A DNA stretch of 64,000 nt, from positions 1 through 64,000 of the forward strand of contig NZ_JAFCLS010000025.1 of NCBI RefSeq assembly GCF_018131075.1. Reading direction: 5' to 3'. Of this stretch, positions 31,630 to 41,964 are shown in pieces. The notes under the pieces are model-generated. The model saw nothing but the letters and a program-made list of their open reading frames with translations, ran no database searches and was not told the DNA's origin. A program made the position numbers and the translations under genes. The DNA comes from Bradyrhizobium sp. JYMT SZCCT0428 (GTDB lineage Bacteria; Pseudomonadota; Alphaproteobacteria; Rhizobiales; Xanthobacteraceae). The first letter of the stretch is position 1. Each line of letters begins with the position of its first letter.

Positions 31630-33384
31630 CTACAACGGCAATTCCGGCTCGCGGCGGGCGTTGCGGCGGGCGTTGGTGGCGGCGGCCGAGGTCGAGGAGC
31701 GCACAAAATTCCAGCGGATCGAGGTCGCCTGCCCTGAGTCCTGCCGGATCACGATCTGGGCGGTGCGGCGGGGGCCGTCATTGCCGGCCAGGAACACGCT
31801 GTCCTCGAGGTCGACCTTGTCGTCGAGCGCCTCGAAGGTCCAGACGTCGCGGTTGGGCAGCACCAGCATGACGCCGCGGGCGTCGGAAAGCCGGCTCGCC
31901 TTCACGGACGGGTGCAGGTGAAACCGCAAGGCAAAGTCGGTGCCGCTGCCCTTGAAGCGCGAGCCCGGTGCCGGCGACAGCGTGTCTTCGCCGTCGAGCC
32001 GCGCGCCGTCAGGCGCCATCATCAGCACGCGGCGGTGCACGACGCCGAAGCGCGGCAGATAGCCGTCATGCGATGTGGTCAGCATATCGCCGTTCTCCAC
32101 AGATTCGCGATAGCTCTCCACATTGGCCGGGCCGCTGGTCACCGGCGCCCCCTGCAACAGCCGCTTCATCGCCGATATCTCGACGAACTGGCACGACGAC
32201 GTCTCGTGATAGGTCAGGGTCGAATGCGCTGGGGTGCTGCGCGCAAAGGCGCGCCAATTGTCGCGGCCGGTCGAGGGCATTCCGCAATTGACGACGATCC
32301 GGCTCGGCCCGGAGGACAATTCGAACGCCAGGCAGCCGGCGTGCGCGTCCTGGCTGATATTCGGCGGCGGCGGCGCGCCGGTGTCCATGATGACGGTGGT
32401 GGTGCCGGCATCGAGGCGCTGAAAGCCGGTATGCGGCATGTGCGCCATCGGCACGCCGTGGGTGTCGTCATAGGCCAGCAGCGTCGCCACCAGATCGTTC
32501 GGCGCGTTGCTCATGCCGTTGAACAGCGCAAAGGCGCCGTCGCCATGGCGGAAGAAGCGCAGCATCGGCATCATGCGGTCGATCGCGTTCAATAGCGCCG
32601 GCGGCGGCGCGATGTTTCGAGCAGCAAAAGTTTGGCGCAGCGGCAGCATGTCGCTGAGCAGTTCGACAAGCGCGCCGGGATTGCGCGAGATGTGCCCGCC
32701 GTCGGGAAGGATCTGCCGCTGCAATTCGTCGGACAGCCGCCGGCTCGCGGAGCGGATATGTTTTGCCTGGTTGGCGAGGCACAGCGAGGCGTAGCAAAGC
32801 GCGATCAGCACCTGCACCCGCGGCACGCCGTCGGCGATGTCGAGCATGGTGTAGCGCAGATAGCGGATCTCACGGGTCAGCCCGCGCAGATATTTGCGAT
32901 AGAACTTGCCGTCGGTGTCTCCGAGCACCAATGGCGCCTGCGACAACAGCGAGATGACGCGGCGCGCCAGCACATCAGCGCGGCGCTCGAGCGGCCGCTT
33001 GCGGCCGGGATTCGAAATCCAGTCGTCGACCAGCGAACGGGCGTTGGCGCGGGTCAGCGCGGTGTCGGCCGCGCGCAGATGGCGCAGCCAGCCGAAGCCG
33101 AGCAGCGCCACTTCCCAATCTTCCGAGGGCGGCTCGAGATCGAAGATCGAGCGGCCGTGACAGGTCACGATCTTGCCGGCGAACACGAAACGGCCTGCGT
33201 AGATTTCGGCGGCACGGGTGGCGTCGGCGGTGCGCAGATCATGCGGCGCGATGATCAGCCGGTCGGCGCGGCCCGGCCACAGCCGCGACAGCCCGACGGT
33301 ACTGCCGCTGGCGCGCGCCATCACGCCCCGCGCAAAGCGGCTCGCGACCAGCGTCGTAATGCGTCTGCGTTGAGCGACCGACAC
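31630..33384 (-). CDS. Heparinase II/III family protein
   Basis: I start at GTG 33384 (MSVAQRRRITTLVASRFARG); an upstream ATG at 33453 would add 23 residues that do not look conserved. The 584-aa product has a helical toroid N-terminal part (EDWEVALLGFGWLRHLRAAD, RVQVLIALCYASLCLANQAK, LPDGGHISRNPGALVELLSD) and the C-terminal beta-sandwich of PF07940 (HAGCLAFELSSGPSRIVVNC, TPAHSTLTYHETSSCQFVEI). The G-G-H-x-S-R-N-P motif is typical of the alphaproteobacterial group. It may act on an acidic exopolysaccharide. In bradyrhizobia it commonly lies between rsmB and purH, as here. Confidence 0.88.
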   Translation of the reverse strand: MSVAQRRRITTLVASRFARGVMARASGSTVGLSRLWPGRADRLIIAPHDLRTADATRAAEIYAGRFVFAGKIVTCHGRSIFDLEPPSEDWEVALLGFGWLRHLRAADTALTRANARSLVDDWISNPGRKRPLERRADVLARRVISLLSQAPLVLGDTDGKFYRKYLRGLTREIRYLRYTMLDIADGVPRVQVLIALCYASLCLANQAKHIRSASRRLSDELQRQILPDGGHISRNPGALVELLSDMLPLRQTFAARNIAPPPALLNAIDRMMPMLRFFRHGDGAFALFNGMSNAPNDLVATLLAYDDTHGVPMAHMPHTGFQRLDAGTTTVIMDTGAPPPPNISQDAHAGCLAFELSSGPSRIVVNCGMPSTGRDNWRAFARSTPAHSTLTYHETSSCQFVEISAMKRLLQGAPVTSGPANVESYRESVENGDMLTTSHDGYLPRFGVVHRRVLMMAPDGARLDGEDTLSPAPGSRFKGSGTDFALRFHLHPSVKASRLSDARGVMLVLPNRDVWTFEALDDKVDLEDSVFLAGNDGPRRTAQIVIRQDSGQATSIRWNFVRSSTSAAATNARRNARREPELPL

Positions 33385-33501
33385 GCCTAACCTTGATGGG
33401 AGGAGATCTTGTGGCGAATCCTTTGTAATCCGGAAACGCGCCCAAAACACCATCTTGAAAGTGCGCGAATCACCCGATGGTCGCGAAAAACAGGTGCAAA
33501 A

Positions 33502-34848
33502 TCAGGATTTAACCAGCCGCGCGGCGTAAAATCCATCCAGCCCGCCAAGCCGCGGGTCGTCGTGGGGCAGATGGCAGGGCAGGGTACGCAGATCGCCGTC
33601 CGCCGTGACGATCTCGGCAAGGCCAGCGACTTCGCCGGCGTCGACCGGCGCGCGGCGCACGCCTGATTCGGTCGCGAGCAGCGCCGAGACCGCCTGCTCG
33701 CCTTCTTCCGGTTCCAGCGAGCAGGTGCAATAGACCAGCGTCCCGCCTGGCTTGAGCAGCGCGACCGCCTTCTTCAGCAAGCGGATCTGCAGCGCGCTCA
33801 GCGCCGCGATGTCGGTTTCCTGGCGCAGCCAGGCCACATCAGGGTGGCGCCGGATGGTGCCGGTCGAGGTGCAGGGCGCGTCGACCAGGACGCCGTCGAA
33901 CGTGCCGTCGCCGCCGGGCCATTCGGCGCCATCGGCCACCACGTCATTGGCCTCAAGCGACAGCCGCGAAAGATTGTCGCGCAGCCGTGTCATCCGCGGC
34001 GCCGAACGATCGACCGCGGTGACGCGTGCGCCGCCTTGCGCAAGCTGGGCGGTCTTTCCGCCGGGCGCGGCGCAGAGATCGACGATGCTCTTGCCGTTGA
34101 GGTCGCCGAACAGCCGCGCCGGCAGTGCGGCGGCGGCGTCCTGTACCCACCATTGTCCTTCGGTGAAGCCGGGCAGCATCGTCACGGAACCCTGCAACAG
34201 GGTGCGCACCGTCCCGGTCGGCAGCGTTTCGCCGTGCAGACGGGTCGCCCATTGCGGCGCGTCCGACTTCACGGTGATGTCGAGCGACGGCTCATGGCCG
34301 ATCGCAATGGCCATCTCGCGCGCCGTGGTCTCGCCATAGGCCGCGATCCAGCGCGCCAGCAGCCACGGCGGAATGTCCAGCGTCTGCGCCTTGACTTCGT
34401 CGATCAGTGGCTGGCCTTCGCGCGCGCAACGCCGCAGCACGGCATTGACGAGGCCGGCATATTTCGCGGCGCGTCGGTCCGATTGCACCAGCCGCACCGA
34501 CAGGTCGACGGCGGCATGATCGGGCACGTCCATCCAGAGAATTTGCGCAGCGCCGATCAACAGCGCGCTTTGCGCGCGCGGCGCGTCGGTCGGAACGCCG
34601 CGATCGAGCAGGCGCGACAATAGATGACCGAGCGTACCGAGCCGCCGCAGGATCGTAGCGACCAGCCGCCGCATCAGCGCGCGGTCGCGATCGGCGAGCG
34701 ATTTCAATCCGGGATGGGCGCCGGCCCCGTCGAGCTGCTCGTCGAGGGTGCGGTGCTTGTGCAGCACGCCGTCGAGAATGTCTGCCGCGATACGCCGCGC
34801 CGCGAGACCGGGAACTTCGGCAGGAACTGCGAATCTTGAAGGAGGCAT
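33502..34848 (-). CDS. rsmB: 16S rRNA m5C967 methyltransferase RsmB
   Basis: ATG 34848 (MPPSRFAVPAEVPGLAARRI) gives a 448-aa protein with an N-terminal NusB-like RNA-binding domain (RRIAADILDGVLHKHRTLDE, YAGLVNAVLRRCAREGQ) and a SAM-dependent methyltransferase domain: SAM site IVDLCAAPGGKTAQLAQGGA, motif IV VDAPCTSTGTIRRHPDVAW and the catalytic Cys motif LVYCTCSLEPEEGEQ. Both cysteines are present, so it should be active. Divergent from the SDHAF4 homologue. Confidence 0.93.
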   Translation of the reverse strand: MPPSRFAVPAEVPGLAARRIAADILDGVLHKHRTLDEQLDGAGAHPGLKSLADRDRALMRRLVATILRRLGTLGHLLSRLLDRGVPTDAPRAQSALLIGAAQILWMDVPDHAAVDLSVRLVQSDRRAAKYAGLVNAVLRRCAREGQPLIDEVKAQTLDIPPWLLARWIAAYGETTAREMAIAIGHEPSLDITVKSDAPQWATRLHGETLPTGTVRTLLQGSVTMLPGFTEGQWWVQDAAAALPARLFGDLNGKSIVDLCAAPGGKTAQLAQGGARVTAVDRSAPRMTRLRDNLSRLSLEANDVVADGAEWPGGDGTFDGVLVDAPCTSTGTIRRHPDVAWLRQETDIAALSALQIRLLKKAVALLKPGGTLVYCTCSLEPEEGEQAVSALLATESGVRRAPVDAGEVAGLAEIVTADGDLRTLPCHLPHDDPRLGGLDGFYAARLVKS

Positions 34849-35053
34849 GGAGAGGGAATATCTCGGAAGGTGCTGAACAGGGTTTCGGCGCATGCCATCG
34901 AAGTGAAGAACTTGGAAATGAAAAACTCCTTTGGCATGCGAATATGCCAAATGTAAGAATCACGCCGACGATTTCATGATTGTGATGTCGGCGTTGCGAT
35001 CATCCGTTTGCTAATGAGATGCGCCGCAGGAAAGTTTTGCCGGAAATTTTGCC

Positions 35054-35278
35054 ATGACCGACGAGCCCCGATCACCGTCTGCAGTTCTTCCCGGCGCCGC
35101 CCCCGGCAAGGTGCTGACGCCGGCCGCCCAGCGTGCGCTCGCCGAGGCCGAAGCGCGCCGGAAAGCTGCCGAAGCCACCACCGCTCCGGCGGCACAGAAG
35201 GAATTGCAGGGTCCGAAGGGGCCCGAACCGACCCGTTACGGCGACTGGGAGCGCAAAGGCATCGCCTCGGACTTTTGA
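35054..35278 (+). CDS. SDHAF4 / DUF1674 homologue (succinate dehydrogenase flavoprotein assembly)
   Basis: The 74-aa product ends with KGPEPTRYGDWERKGIASDF, the near-invariant signature of DUF1674. The N-terminal part is low-complexity (AQRALAEAEARRKAA). In eukaryotes the family (SDHAF4/Sdh8) binds flavinated SdhA before complex II assembly; the same role is inferred here. No sdh genes are in the window. Normal length. Confidence 0.9.
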   Translation: MTDEPRSPSAVLPGAAPGKVLTPAAQRALAEAEARRKAAEATTAPAAQKELQGPKGPEPTRYGDWERKGIASDF

Positions 35279-35329
35279 GGTGAATTCGTCCTTGCCGGAA
35301 TAGCCGACTCAGCCCACCATATTGGGAAT

Positions 35330-35917
35330 ATGTCCCCATATAAAAGAATAAATACTTATTGGACGCAGCATCGAAGTGGCCGGCGGCGCCGGTTCTCGGC
35401 GGCTTTGCCCTGGGTATTCGTGTTCGCGATCGCTGCGGCGTCGATACTGCCGCTGCGGCATTGGGTGCATTGGCCGTTCCCGCCTGCGGCTGACAGTCAG
35501 GCGGCGCGCGACGCCGAGACGATCTGGAAGAGCGCCGGCCGTCCCGACGTGCGCCACGCCGTCGACGTGATCCGGACCGTCGACGGCGACACCTTCGAGG
35601 CACGGGTGCATTTGCCTGACGGCCTTGCGCTGAACACGCGGGTCCGCCTGCGCGGCATCGACACGCCGGAATTGAAGGCGGCCTGTCCGCAGGAATTGCA
35701 GATGGCGGAAGCTGCGAGCGACGCGCTGCGCGGCCTGCTCCGCGAAGGCGCGGTCACGATCTCGAATATCGGGCCGGACAAGTATGGCGGCCGGGTATTG
35801 GCCGACGTGGCGACGAGGAAGACCACCAGCGTCTCGGCTGCGTTACTGGCCGGTGGTCATGGGCGCAGGTACAGCGGCGGTCATCGCAACGGCTGGTGCG
35901 CGAACGCGGGTGAATAG
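35330..35917 (+). CDS. Thermonuclease (SNase) family protein, membrane-anchored
   Basis: The product (up to 195 aa) has one N-terminal membrane segment (ALPWVFVFAIAAASILPL) and a staphylococcal-nuclease domain: VDGDTFEARVHLP with the metal Asp, RVRLRGIDTPELKAACPQEL with Arg, Asp and Glu of the active site, and GPDKYGGRVLADV with the second Arg. The triad expected for this fold is complete. The start codon is uncertain; the first in-frame ATG (35330) is used. A GC-rich hairpin AGCCGCGCGG/GCGCGGCT follows the stop. Confidence 0.82.
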   Translation: MSPYKRINTYWTQHRSGRRRRFSAALPWVFVFAIAAASILPLRHWVHWPFPPAADSQAARDAETIWKSAGRPDVRHAVDVIRTVDGDTFEARVHLPDGLALNTRVRLRGIDTPELKAACPQELQMAEAASDALRGLLREGAVTISNIGPDKYGGRVLADVATRKTTSVSAALLAGGHGRRYSGGHRNGWCANAGE

Positions 35918-35954
35918 AAAAAGCCGCGCGGTTGCGCGGCTGATTTATCCGTTT

Positions 35955-36056
35955 GTCATTCCGGGATGGTCCGAAGGACCAGACCTCAGGTGCGCAATTG
36001 CGCACCGGGGAATCTCAAGATTCCGGGTTCGATGCTTCGCATCGCCCCGGAATGAC
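35955..36056. repeat. Palindromic repeat (GTCATTCCGGG class)
   Basis: GTCATTCCGGG ... CCCCGGAATGAC arms with inner stems GGTCCGAAGGACC, GGTGCGCAATTGCGCACC and GATGCTTCGCATC. It separates the convergent nuclease and L,D-transpeptidase genes. Confidence 0.8.
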
Positions 36057-36067
36057 GGAGACTGGTA

Positions 36068-36580
36068 TCAGCGCGTCACCGTCACCTGCGTGCCGACCGA
36101 GACGCGCTGGTACAAATCGGTGATGTCAGCGTTGAGCATGCGGATGCAGCCATAAGAGACAAAGCCGCCGACCGAGCCCGGTGCGTTGGTGCCGTGGATG
36201 GCGTATTCGCCGCCGGCCAGCGTCATCGCCGCGACGCCCATCGGGTTGCTCGGCGAACCGCCGGGAATGACGTTGGGCATGTTCGGCTTGTCGCGCTTCA
36301 CTTCGGCGGGCGGCGACCATGCCGGGTTCTGATACTTGCCGTCGATGCGGGTGGTGCCTTCCCACTGCTTGCCGGCGCGGCCGACGCCGACCGGATAGCG
36401 CACGGCGCGGCCCTGATCGAGAATGAGATAGAGGCGGCGCTCGCCGGTCTTCACGACGATCGTACCCGGCGTGTAATCGCCGCGGACGCCGACGATCTCC
36501 GGCCGCGCTTCTGCCGCCGACGACATCAAAATGCTCGCACCGATGGTGGCGGCCAGCGCCACCGCAATCCTCATCGACAT
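36068..36580 (-). CDS. L,D-transpeptidase (YkuD domain)
   Basis: ATG 36580 follows GGGAGAA by 5 nt; upstream sequence in the same frame is not coding-like. The 170-aa product has a signal peptide (MRIAVALAATIGASILMSSA, cleaved after AEA) and a YkuD domain ending with the active site HGTNAPGSVGGFVSYGCIRM, with catalytic Cys in S-x-G-C-I-R-M and His upstream. It would cross-link peptidoglycan or attach proteins to it in the periplasm. Confidence 0.92.
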   Translation of the reverse strand: MSMRIAVALAATIGASILMSSAAEARPEIVGVRGDYTPGTIVVKTGERRLYLILDQGRAVRYPVGVGRAGKQWEGTTRIDGKYQNPAWSPPAEVKRDKPNMPNVIPGGSPSNPMGVAAMTLAGGEYAIHGTNAPGSVGGFVSYGCIRMLNADITDLYQRVSVGTQVTVTR

Positions 36581-37002
36581 CAATTTCTCCCGCCCACTCG
36601 CCCCCGTCAGGGGGTCCTCAAATGCCAACGCAAACCTATCAGAAATAGTGGTTTGCCGTCTCACCCACGCATTTTTAACCGCGTGTCTTAACCGGATGGT
36701 TTCCAAGCCGGCCGTGAGACCCGTTTCGATGGCGGAACCAAAGGAAATGTTGGAATTAAAGTAAATGACTTGAAAACAACACTCGTCTGGAAACGTCCCG
36801 GGGAGCGGTCGCCGCCCTGACGATCGCGTGAGCCGGCCAGGTCCGGGCGGCAGGGGCCTCGCCCAAAGGAGCGGCAGCAAGGGCGTCGGGCGGTATCGGG
36901 CCCCCAAACATGACGAAAAATTAAACCGGGAGCCCCGAACGCGGCGTCGCGACGACGCGGCTACTGGCTGCGGCCCATTTCCGGGGCGCAGGAGTTCGTC
37001 CC
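36581..37002. other. Gap upstream of the DUF6600 pair
   Basis: No supported gene in 420 nt. It should hold the promoters of the divergent L,D-transpeptidase and DUF6600 genes. An A+T-rich part (36700-36790) is the likely location. A TTTTTAACC ... TTAACC pair occurs at 36664-36691, but its spacing of 9 does not fit a CtrA box. Confidence 0.5.
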
Positions 37003-37836
37003 ATGCGAGCGCTGGTTGAGATCATTTTGCTGCGCCGAGGCGTCCGCGCCGGCGGCGGTCGCCTCACAGCAATACTGGCCGCATTGCTGCTGGGGCTATC
37101 AGTGCTTTCGGCGAGCGCCGTGGCGCAACCCTCCTACGATGTGAGGGAGGAAGTTCGCGACGAACCGGTGCAGGCCGAAGCCCGCGCGGTGCTGTCGCAG
37201 TATGGACGCTTCGTTCAGCACGCCCGCTTCGGCGAGGTGTGGGTGCCGACGGTGACGCCGCGAGGCTGGCATCCCTACCCGCCGTGCCAATGGGTCAAGA
37301 CCAAACAATATGGCTGGTACTACGACGACAAGACGCCGTGGGGCCAGATCGTGCACCACTATGGCCGCTGGTTCTGGGATCAGCAGATCGGCTGGGCCTG
37401 GGATCTCGGTTCGGAGTTCAGCCCCGGTTGGGTGGTGTGGCGGTCCAGCGCCGAATGGACCGGCTGGGCGCCGATGCCGCCGGACCAGGCGTTCCCCAAC
37501 ATGTCGTCCGATCAGTTCAACAACAGCGATCAGTGGATTTTCGTCGAGACCGCGAAGTTCAACGCGGGTTGCGACGCGACGCAGATCGCTCCGGTCGAAC
37601 GCATTCCGGTAATTCTGCGCCAGACCAAATGGATCACGGCGTACGAATTCGTCGACGGCATCGTCGTCATCGTGCTGCCGCCTTACCTGATCGGGCCGTT
37701 CGTCCATGTGCAGATCGGATTGGGTCCGTGGCCGGCGTGGTTCATGGTCCAGATGATGAAGAACTCCAATTTCGTATGGCAGAAGACGTTGAACGCCAAC
37801 GTCGCGCAAGTCTGCGCGCCGTCGAACGCGAAGTGA
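37003..37836 (+). CDS. DUF6600-type exported protein, first of a tandem pair
   Basis: The 277-aa product has an N-terminal signal (LTAILAALLLGLSVLSASAV, cleaved near AVAQ) and then a tryptophan/tyrosine-rich domain: YGRFVQHARFGEVWVPTVTP, WVKTKQYGWYYDDKTPWGQI, VHHYGRWFWDQQIGWAWDLG and VWRSSAEWTGWAPMPPDQAF. Repeated W-x-P and Y-G-x-W elements are typical of the DUF6600 domain of secreted alphaproteobacterial proteins. Function unknown; it is probably a cell-envelope protein. Followed after 13 nt by a paralogue. Confidence 0.75.
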   Translation: MRALVEIILLRRGVRAGGGRLTAILAALLLGLSVLSASAVAQPSYDVREEVRDEPVQAEARAVLSQYGRFVQHARFGEVWVPTVTPRGWHPYPPCQWVKTKQYGWYYDDKTPWGQIVHHYGRWFWDQQIGWAWDLGSEFSPGWVVWRSSAEWTGWAPMPPDQAFPNMSSDQFNNSDQWIFVETAKFNAGCDATQIAPVERIPVILRQTKWITAYEFVDGIVVIVLPPYLIGPFVHVQIGLGPWPAWFMVQMMKNSNFVWQKTLNANVAQVCAPSNAK

Positions 37837-37849
37837 GGGAGCAATCATC

Positions 37850-39376
37850 ATGACCCTCGCTCGGAAAATCTCGATCAACACCAGGACGATGCTCACGGCG
37901 ATGTTCGTCGCAGCGCTTGCCGTCCTCGTGCTGTCAGCATCGGCGCCATCAGCCTTCGCACAAGCGCCCGCGCAGAGCTCTGCCCAAGACTCTGCGAACG
38001 TCGTGCCACAGCAAAGCGCGGCCAAGATGCAGGACGAATTCCGCGGCGTGCTCACGCAGTACGGACGCTTTGTCCAGCACGCCAAATACGGAGAGGTGTG
38101 GATTCCCACGGTGACGCCGCAGGGCTGGCGTCCCTATCCGCCCTGCAACTGGGTCAAGACCCCAAAATATGGCTGGTACTACGACGACAAGACGCCGTGG
38201 GGCGCGATCGTCCATCACTATGGTCGCTGGGTGTCGGACGCACAGCTTGGATGGATATGGACGCCGGGTGCGGAGTTCAGCCCGGGTTGGGTTGTCTGGC
38301 GCACGTCGCCGGAATGGGTCGGCTGGGCGCCGATGCTGCCGGACCAAGACGTCCAGACGGTTTCCACCGCCGACTTCAGCAGCGCTGCTTACTGGATCTT
38401 TGTCGAGACGCAGAAGTTCGCGCAAGGCTGCGACGGCGCGGCGCCGCCGCAGCAGATCCCGGTGCTGCTGACGCAGACGACCTACGTTACCGACGTCAGG
38501 CTCGTGTATGGAATCACTGTGATCGTGTTGCCGGGATACGTGGTCGGCCCGTGGATCGATATCGACATCTTCTTCTCGCCGTGGCCGGCCTGGTTCCTGG
38601 CGCAGAATTTGATCGACTGGAATTTCATCTGGAACAACCTCGCCGTCATGAGCGCGGTGGCTCCGGACTGCCCGCCGGTGAGCCCGAAGCAGGGCGGCGG
38701 AGCAAAACCGTTGCCGGTCCACAACCCCGTGTCGCCGCTGCCGCCGCGTCTTGATCAGCCGATCGACAATGGTCCGCCTGTCGTCATCGTGGTCCCGCCG
38801 GTGTGCCCGCGCGGCACAATCATGGATCATGGTGTGTGCCGGTTGCCGGATTTCTGCCGCCCGGGAATGGTGCGGGTGGGCAATCTGTGCGTCCTCCCGA
38901 CGAGGCCCGATCCGTTGCCGAAGCCGCCGGTGACCGAAAATCCCTGCGCCGGGCTCACCGGCGTTGCGCTGCGGCGCTGTATCCACGCGCACCGGCCACA
39001 TGGCGGTGACGGCAAACCGCCGGTGACGGGCCCGGTTACGGGTACCGGCGACGGCCGGCCGGTCGGCAATCCACCGTCGTCGAACGGCGGCCATACCGGA
39101 CACAACCCGATTGGCGGCGCATCCGGGGCAGGCAAACCTGAAGTGCGGATTCCGAACGTGATCCGACCCAATGGTTTGGGTGACAATGTGCGGATCAAGG
39201 AGCCGGTGCAGTTGCCGAACCGGCTGCCGCCAACGACCTCAGCGCCGCAGCGGCCGAATCCCAGTCCGGTGGTGATGGCGCCGAGCGGCGGCCTCAACAA
39301 GACGACCGTGGGCTCCGCGCCGCAGACGTCGCATCGGCCGGTCACGTTGCCGGAGAGAAAGACGCTCGGACGGTGA
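37850..39376 (+). CDS. DUF6600-type exported protein with Pro/Gly-rich tail, second of a tandem pair
   Basis: The 508-aa product shares the first about 270 residues with its upstream neighbour (YGRFVQHAKYGEVWIPTVTP, WVKTPKYGWYYDDKTPWGAI, VHHYGRWVSDAQLGWIWTPG). It then adds about 230 residues: a Cys-bearing segment (CPRGTIMDHGVCRLPDFCRP, MVRVGNLCVLP, NPCAGLTGVALRRCIHAHRP) and a Pro/Gly/Asn-rich low-complexity region. Signal peptide FVAALAVLVLSASAPSAFAQ. The tail may be a wall- or surface-exposed stalk. A clear terminator follows. Confidence 0.75.
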   Translation: MTLARKISINTRTMLTAMFVAALAVLVLSASAPSAFAQAPAQSSAQDSANVVPQQSAAKMQDEFRGVLTQYGRFVQHAKYGEVWIPTVTPQGWRPYPPCNWVKTPKYGWYYDDKTPWGAIVHHYGRWVSDAQLGWIWTPGAEFSPGWVVWRTSPEWVGWAPMLPDQDVQTVSTADFSSAAYWIFVETQKFAQGCDGAAPPQQIPVLLTQTTYVTDVRLVYGITVIVLPGYVVGPWIDIDIFFSPWPAWFLAQNLIDWNFIWNNLAVMSAVAPDCPPVSPKQGGGAKPLPVHNPVSPLPPRLDQPIDNGPPVVIVVPPVCPRGTIMDHGVCRLPDFCRPGMVRVGNLCVLPTRPDPLPKPPVTENPCAGLTGVALRRCIHAHRPHGGDGKPPVTGPVTGTGDGRPVGNPPSSNGGHTGHNPIGGASGAGKPEVRIPNVIRPNGLGDNVRIKEPVQLPNRLPPTTSAPQRPNPSPVVMAPSGGLNKTTVGSAPQTSHRPVTLPERKTLGR

Positions 39377-39392
39377 GTGCAGACTGAAATGA

Positions 39393-39422
39393 AAAAGGCT
39401 CCGGTTATCCCGGAGCCCTTTG
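39393..39422 (+). terminator. Terminator of the DUF6600 pair
   Basis: GGCTCCGG (39397-39404) pairs with CCGGAGCC (39410-39417), flanked by AAAAA and CTTTG. Confidence 0.75.
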
Positions 39423-39447
39423 TATTGATTGCAGCCCTCCCACAGAC

Positions 39448-39594
39448 GTCATCCCCGCGCAACGGCTTTGCCGTTGTCGCTGGAGGTGCGAGCGAAGCGA
39501 GCCTCGAAGGATGGGCCACGGGCCGTCTATCCTTCGAGGCGCGCAAGAGCGCGCACCTCCGGAGCGAACGCAATTGCGTTCGTCCGGGGATGAC
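39448..39594. repeat. Palindromic repeat (GTCATCCCCG class)
   Basis: Arms GTCATCCCCG ... CGGGGATGAC, inner stems GGAGGTGCGAGCG / GCGCACCTCC and CTCGAAGGAT / ATCCTTCGAG. It lies between convergent genes, before acs. Confidence 0.75.
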
Positions 39595-39638
39595 GGGTGT
39601 CAGAGCGAGTTAGCTGCTGCAGCCTAACTCGCCACGCG

Positions 39639-41591
<1,953 letters not shown>

Positions 41592-41964
41592 TTTCCCCTC
41601 CGCTGATTGCGAGCCCTACCCGTAAGCGGTCGCAAGCCGTCTTGATTATTACGATGATTAGGCGTCGCAGGGGGCCCGGACAAGGCGGAAACATCTGCGA
41701 CCTTGGTCGGTTCCCGCGCTCCCGCAGCGCCCCGGCCGGCCCGGTCGGGCCATCACTTTCGCGTTTGGGTGCGACCCAAAATCAACGTTATCGCGCGAAT
41801 GGCTCCCATGACCGGTATCTAATAACCGGTAATCGCGGAATCGGGACTCGCAAAGGGGTTCGTTACCCCCTAAATGGCGTTTCCGGGGTGACAGGGCCCC
41901 GCCGGAACCAAGCCGTATCAAGCGGCATTACCGGAAGAACAGGCGGAGCAGGACAACGACGGTC
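41592..41964. other. Gap between divergent acs and topoisomerase genes
   Basis: No gene seen. ACCGGTA occurs twice as a direct repeat about 14 bp apart (41812-41832), and a G+C-rich GGCCGGCCCGGTCGGGCC stretch lies near 41733-41750. Promoters of both flanking genes should be here. Confidence 0.45.

Noticed and set aside
36664..36691. Second CtrA-like box upstream of the L,D-transpeptidase
   Set aside because: The two TTAA elements are nine bases apart, not seven.
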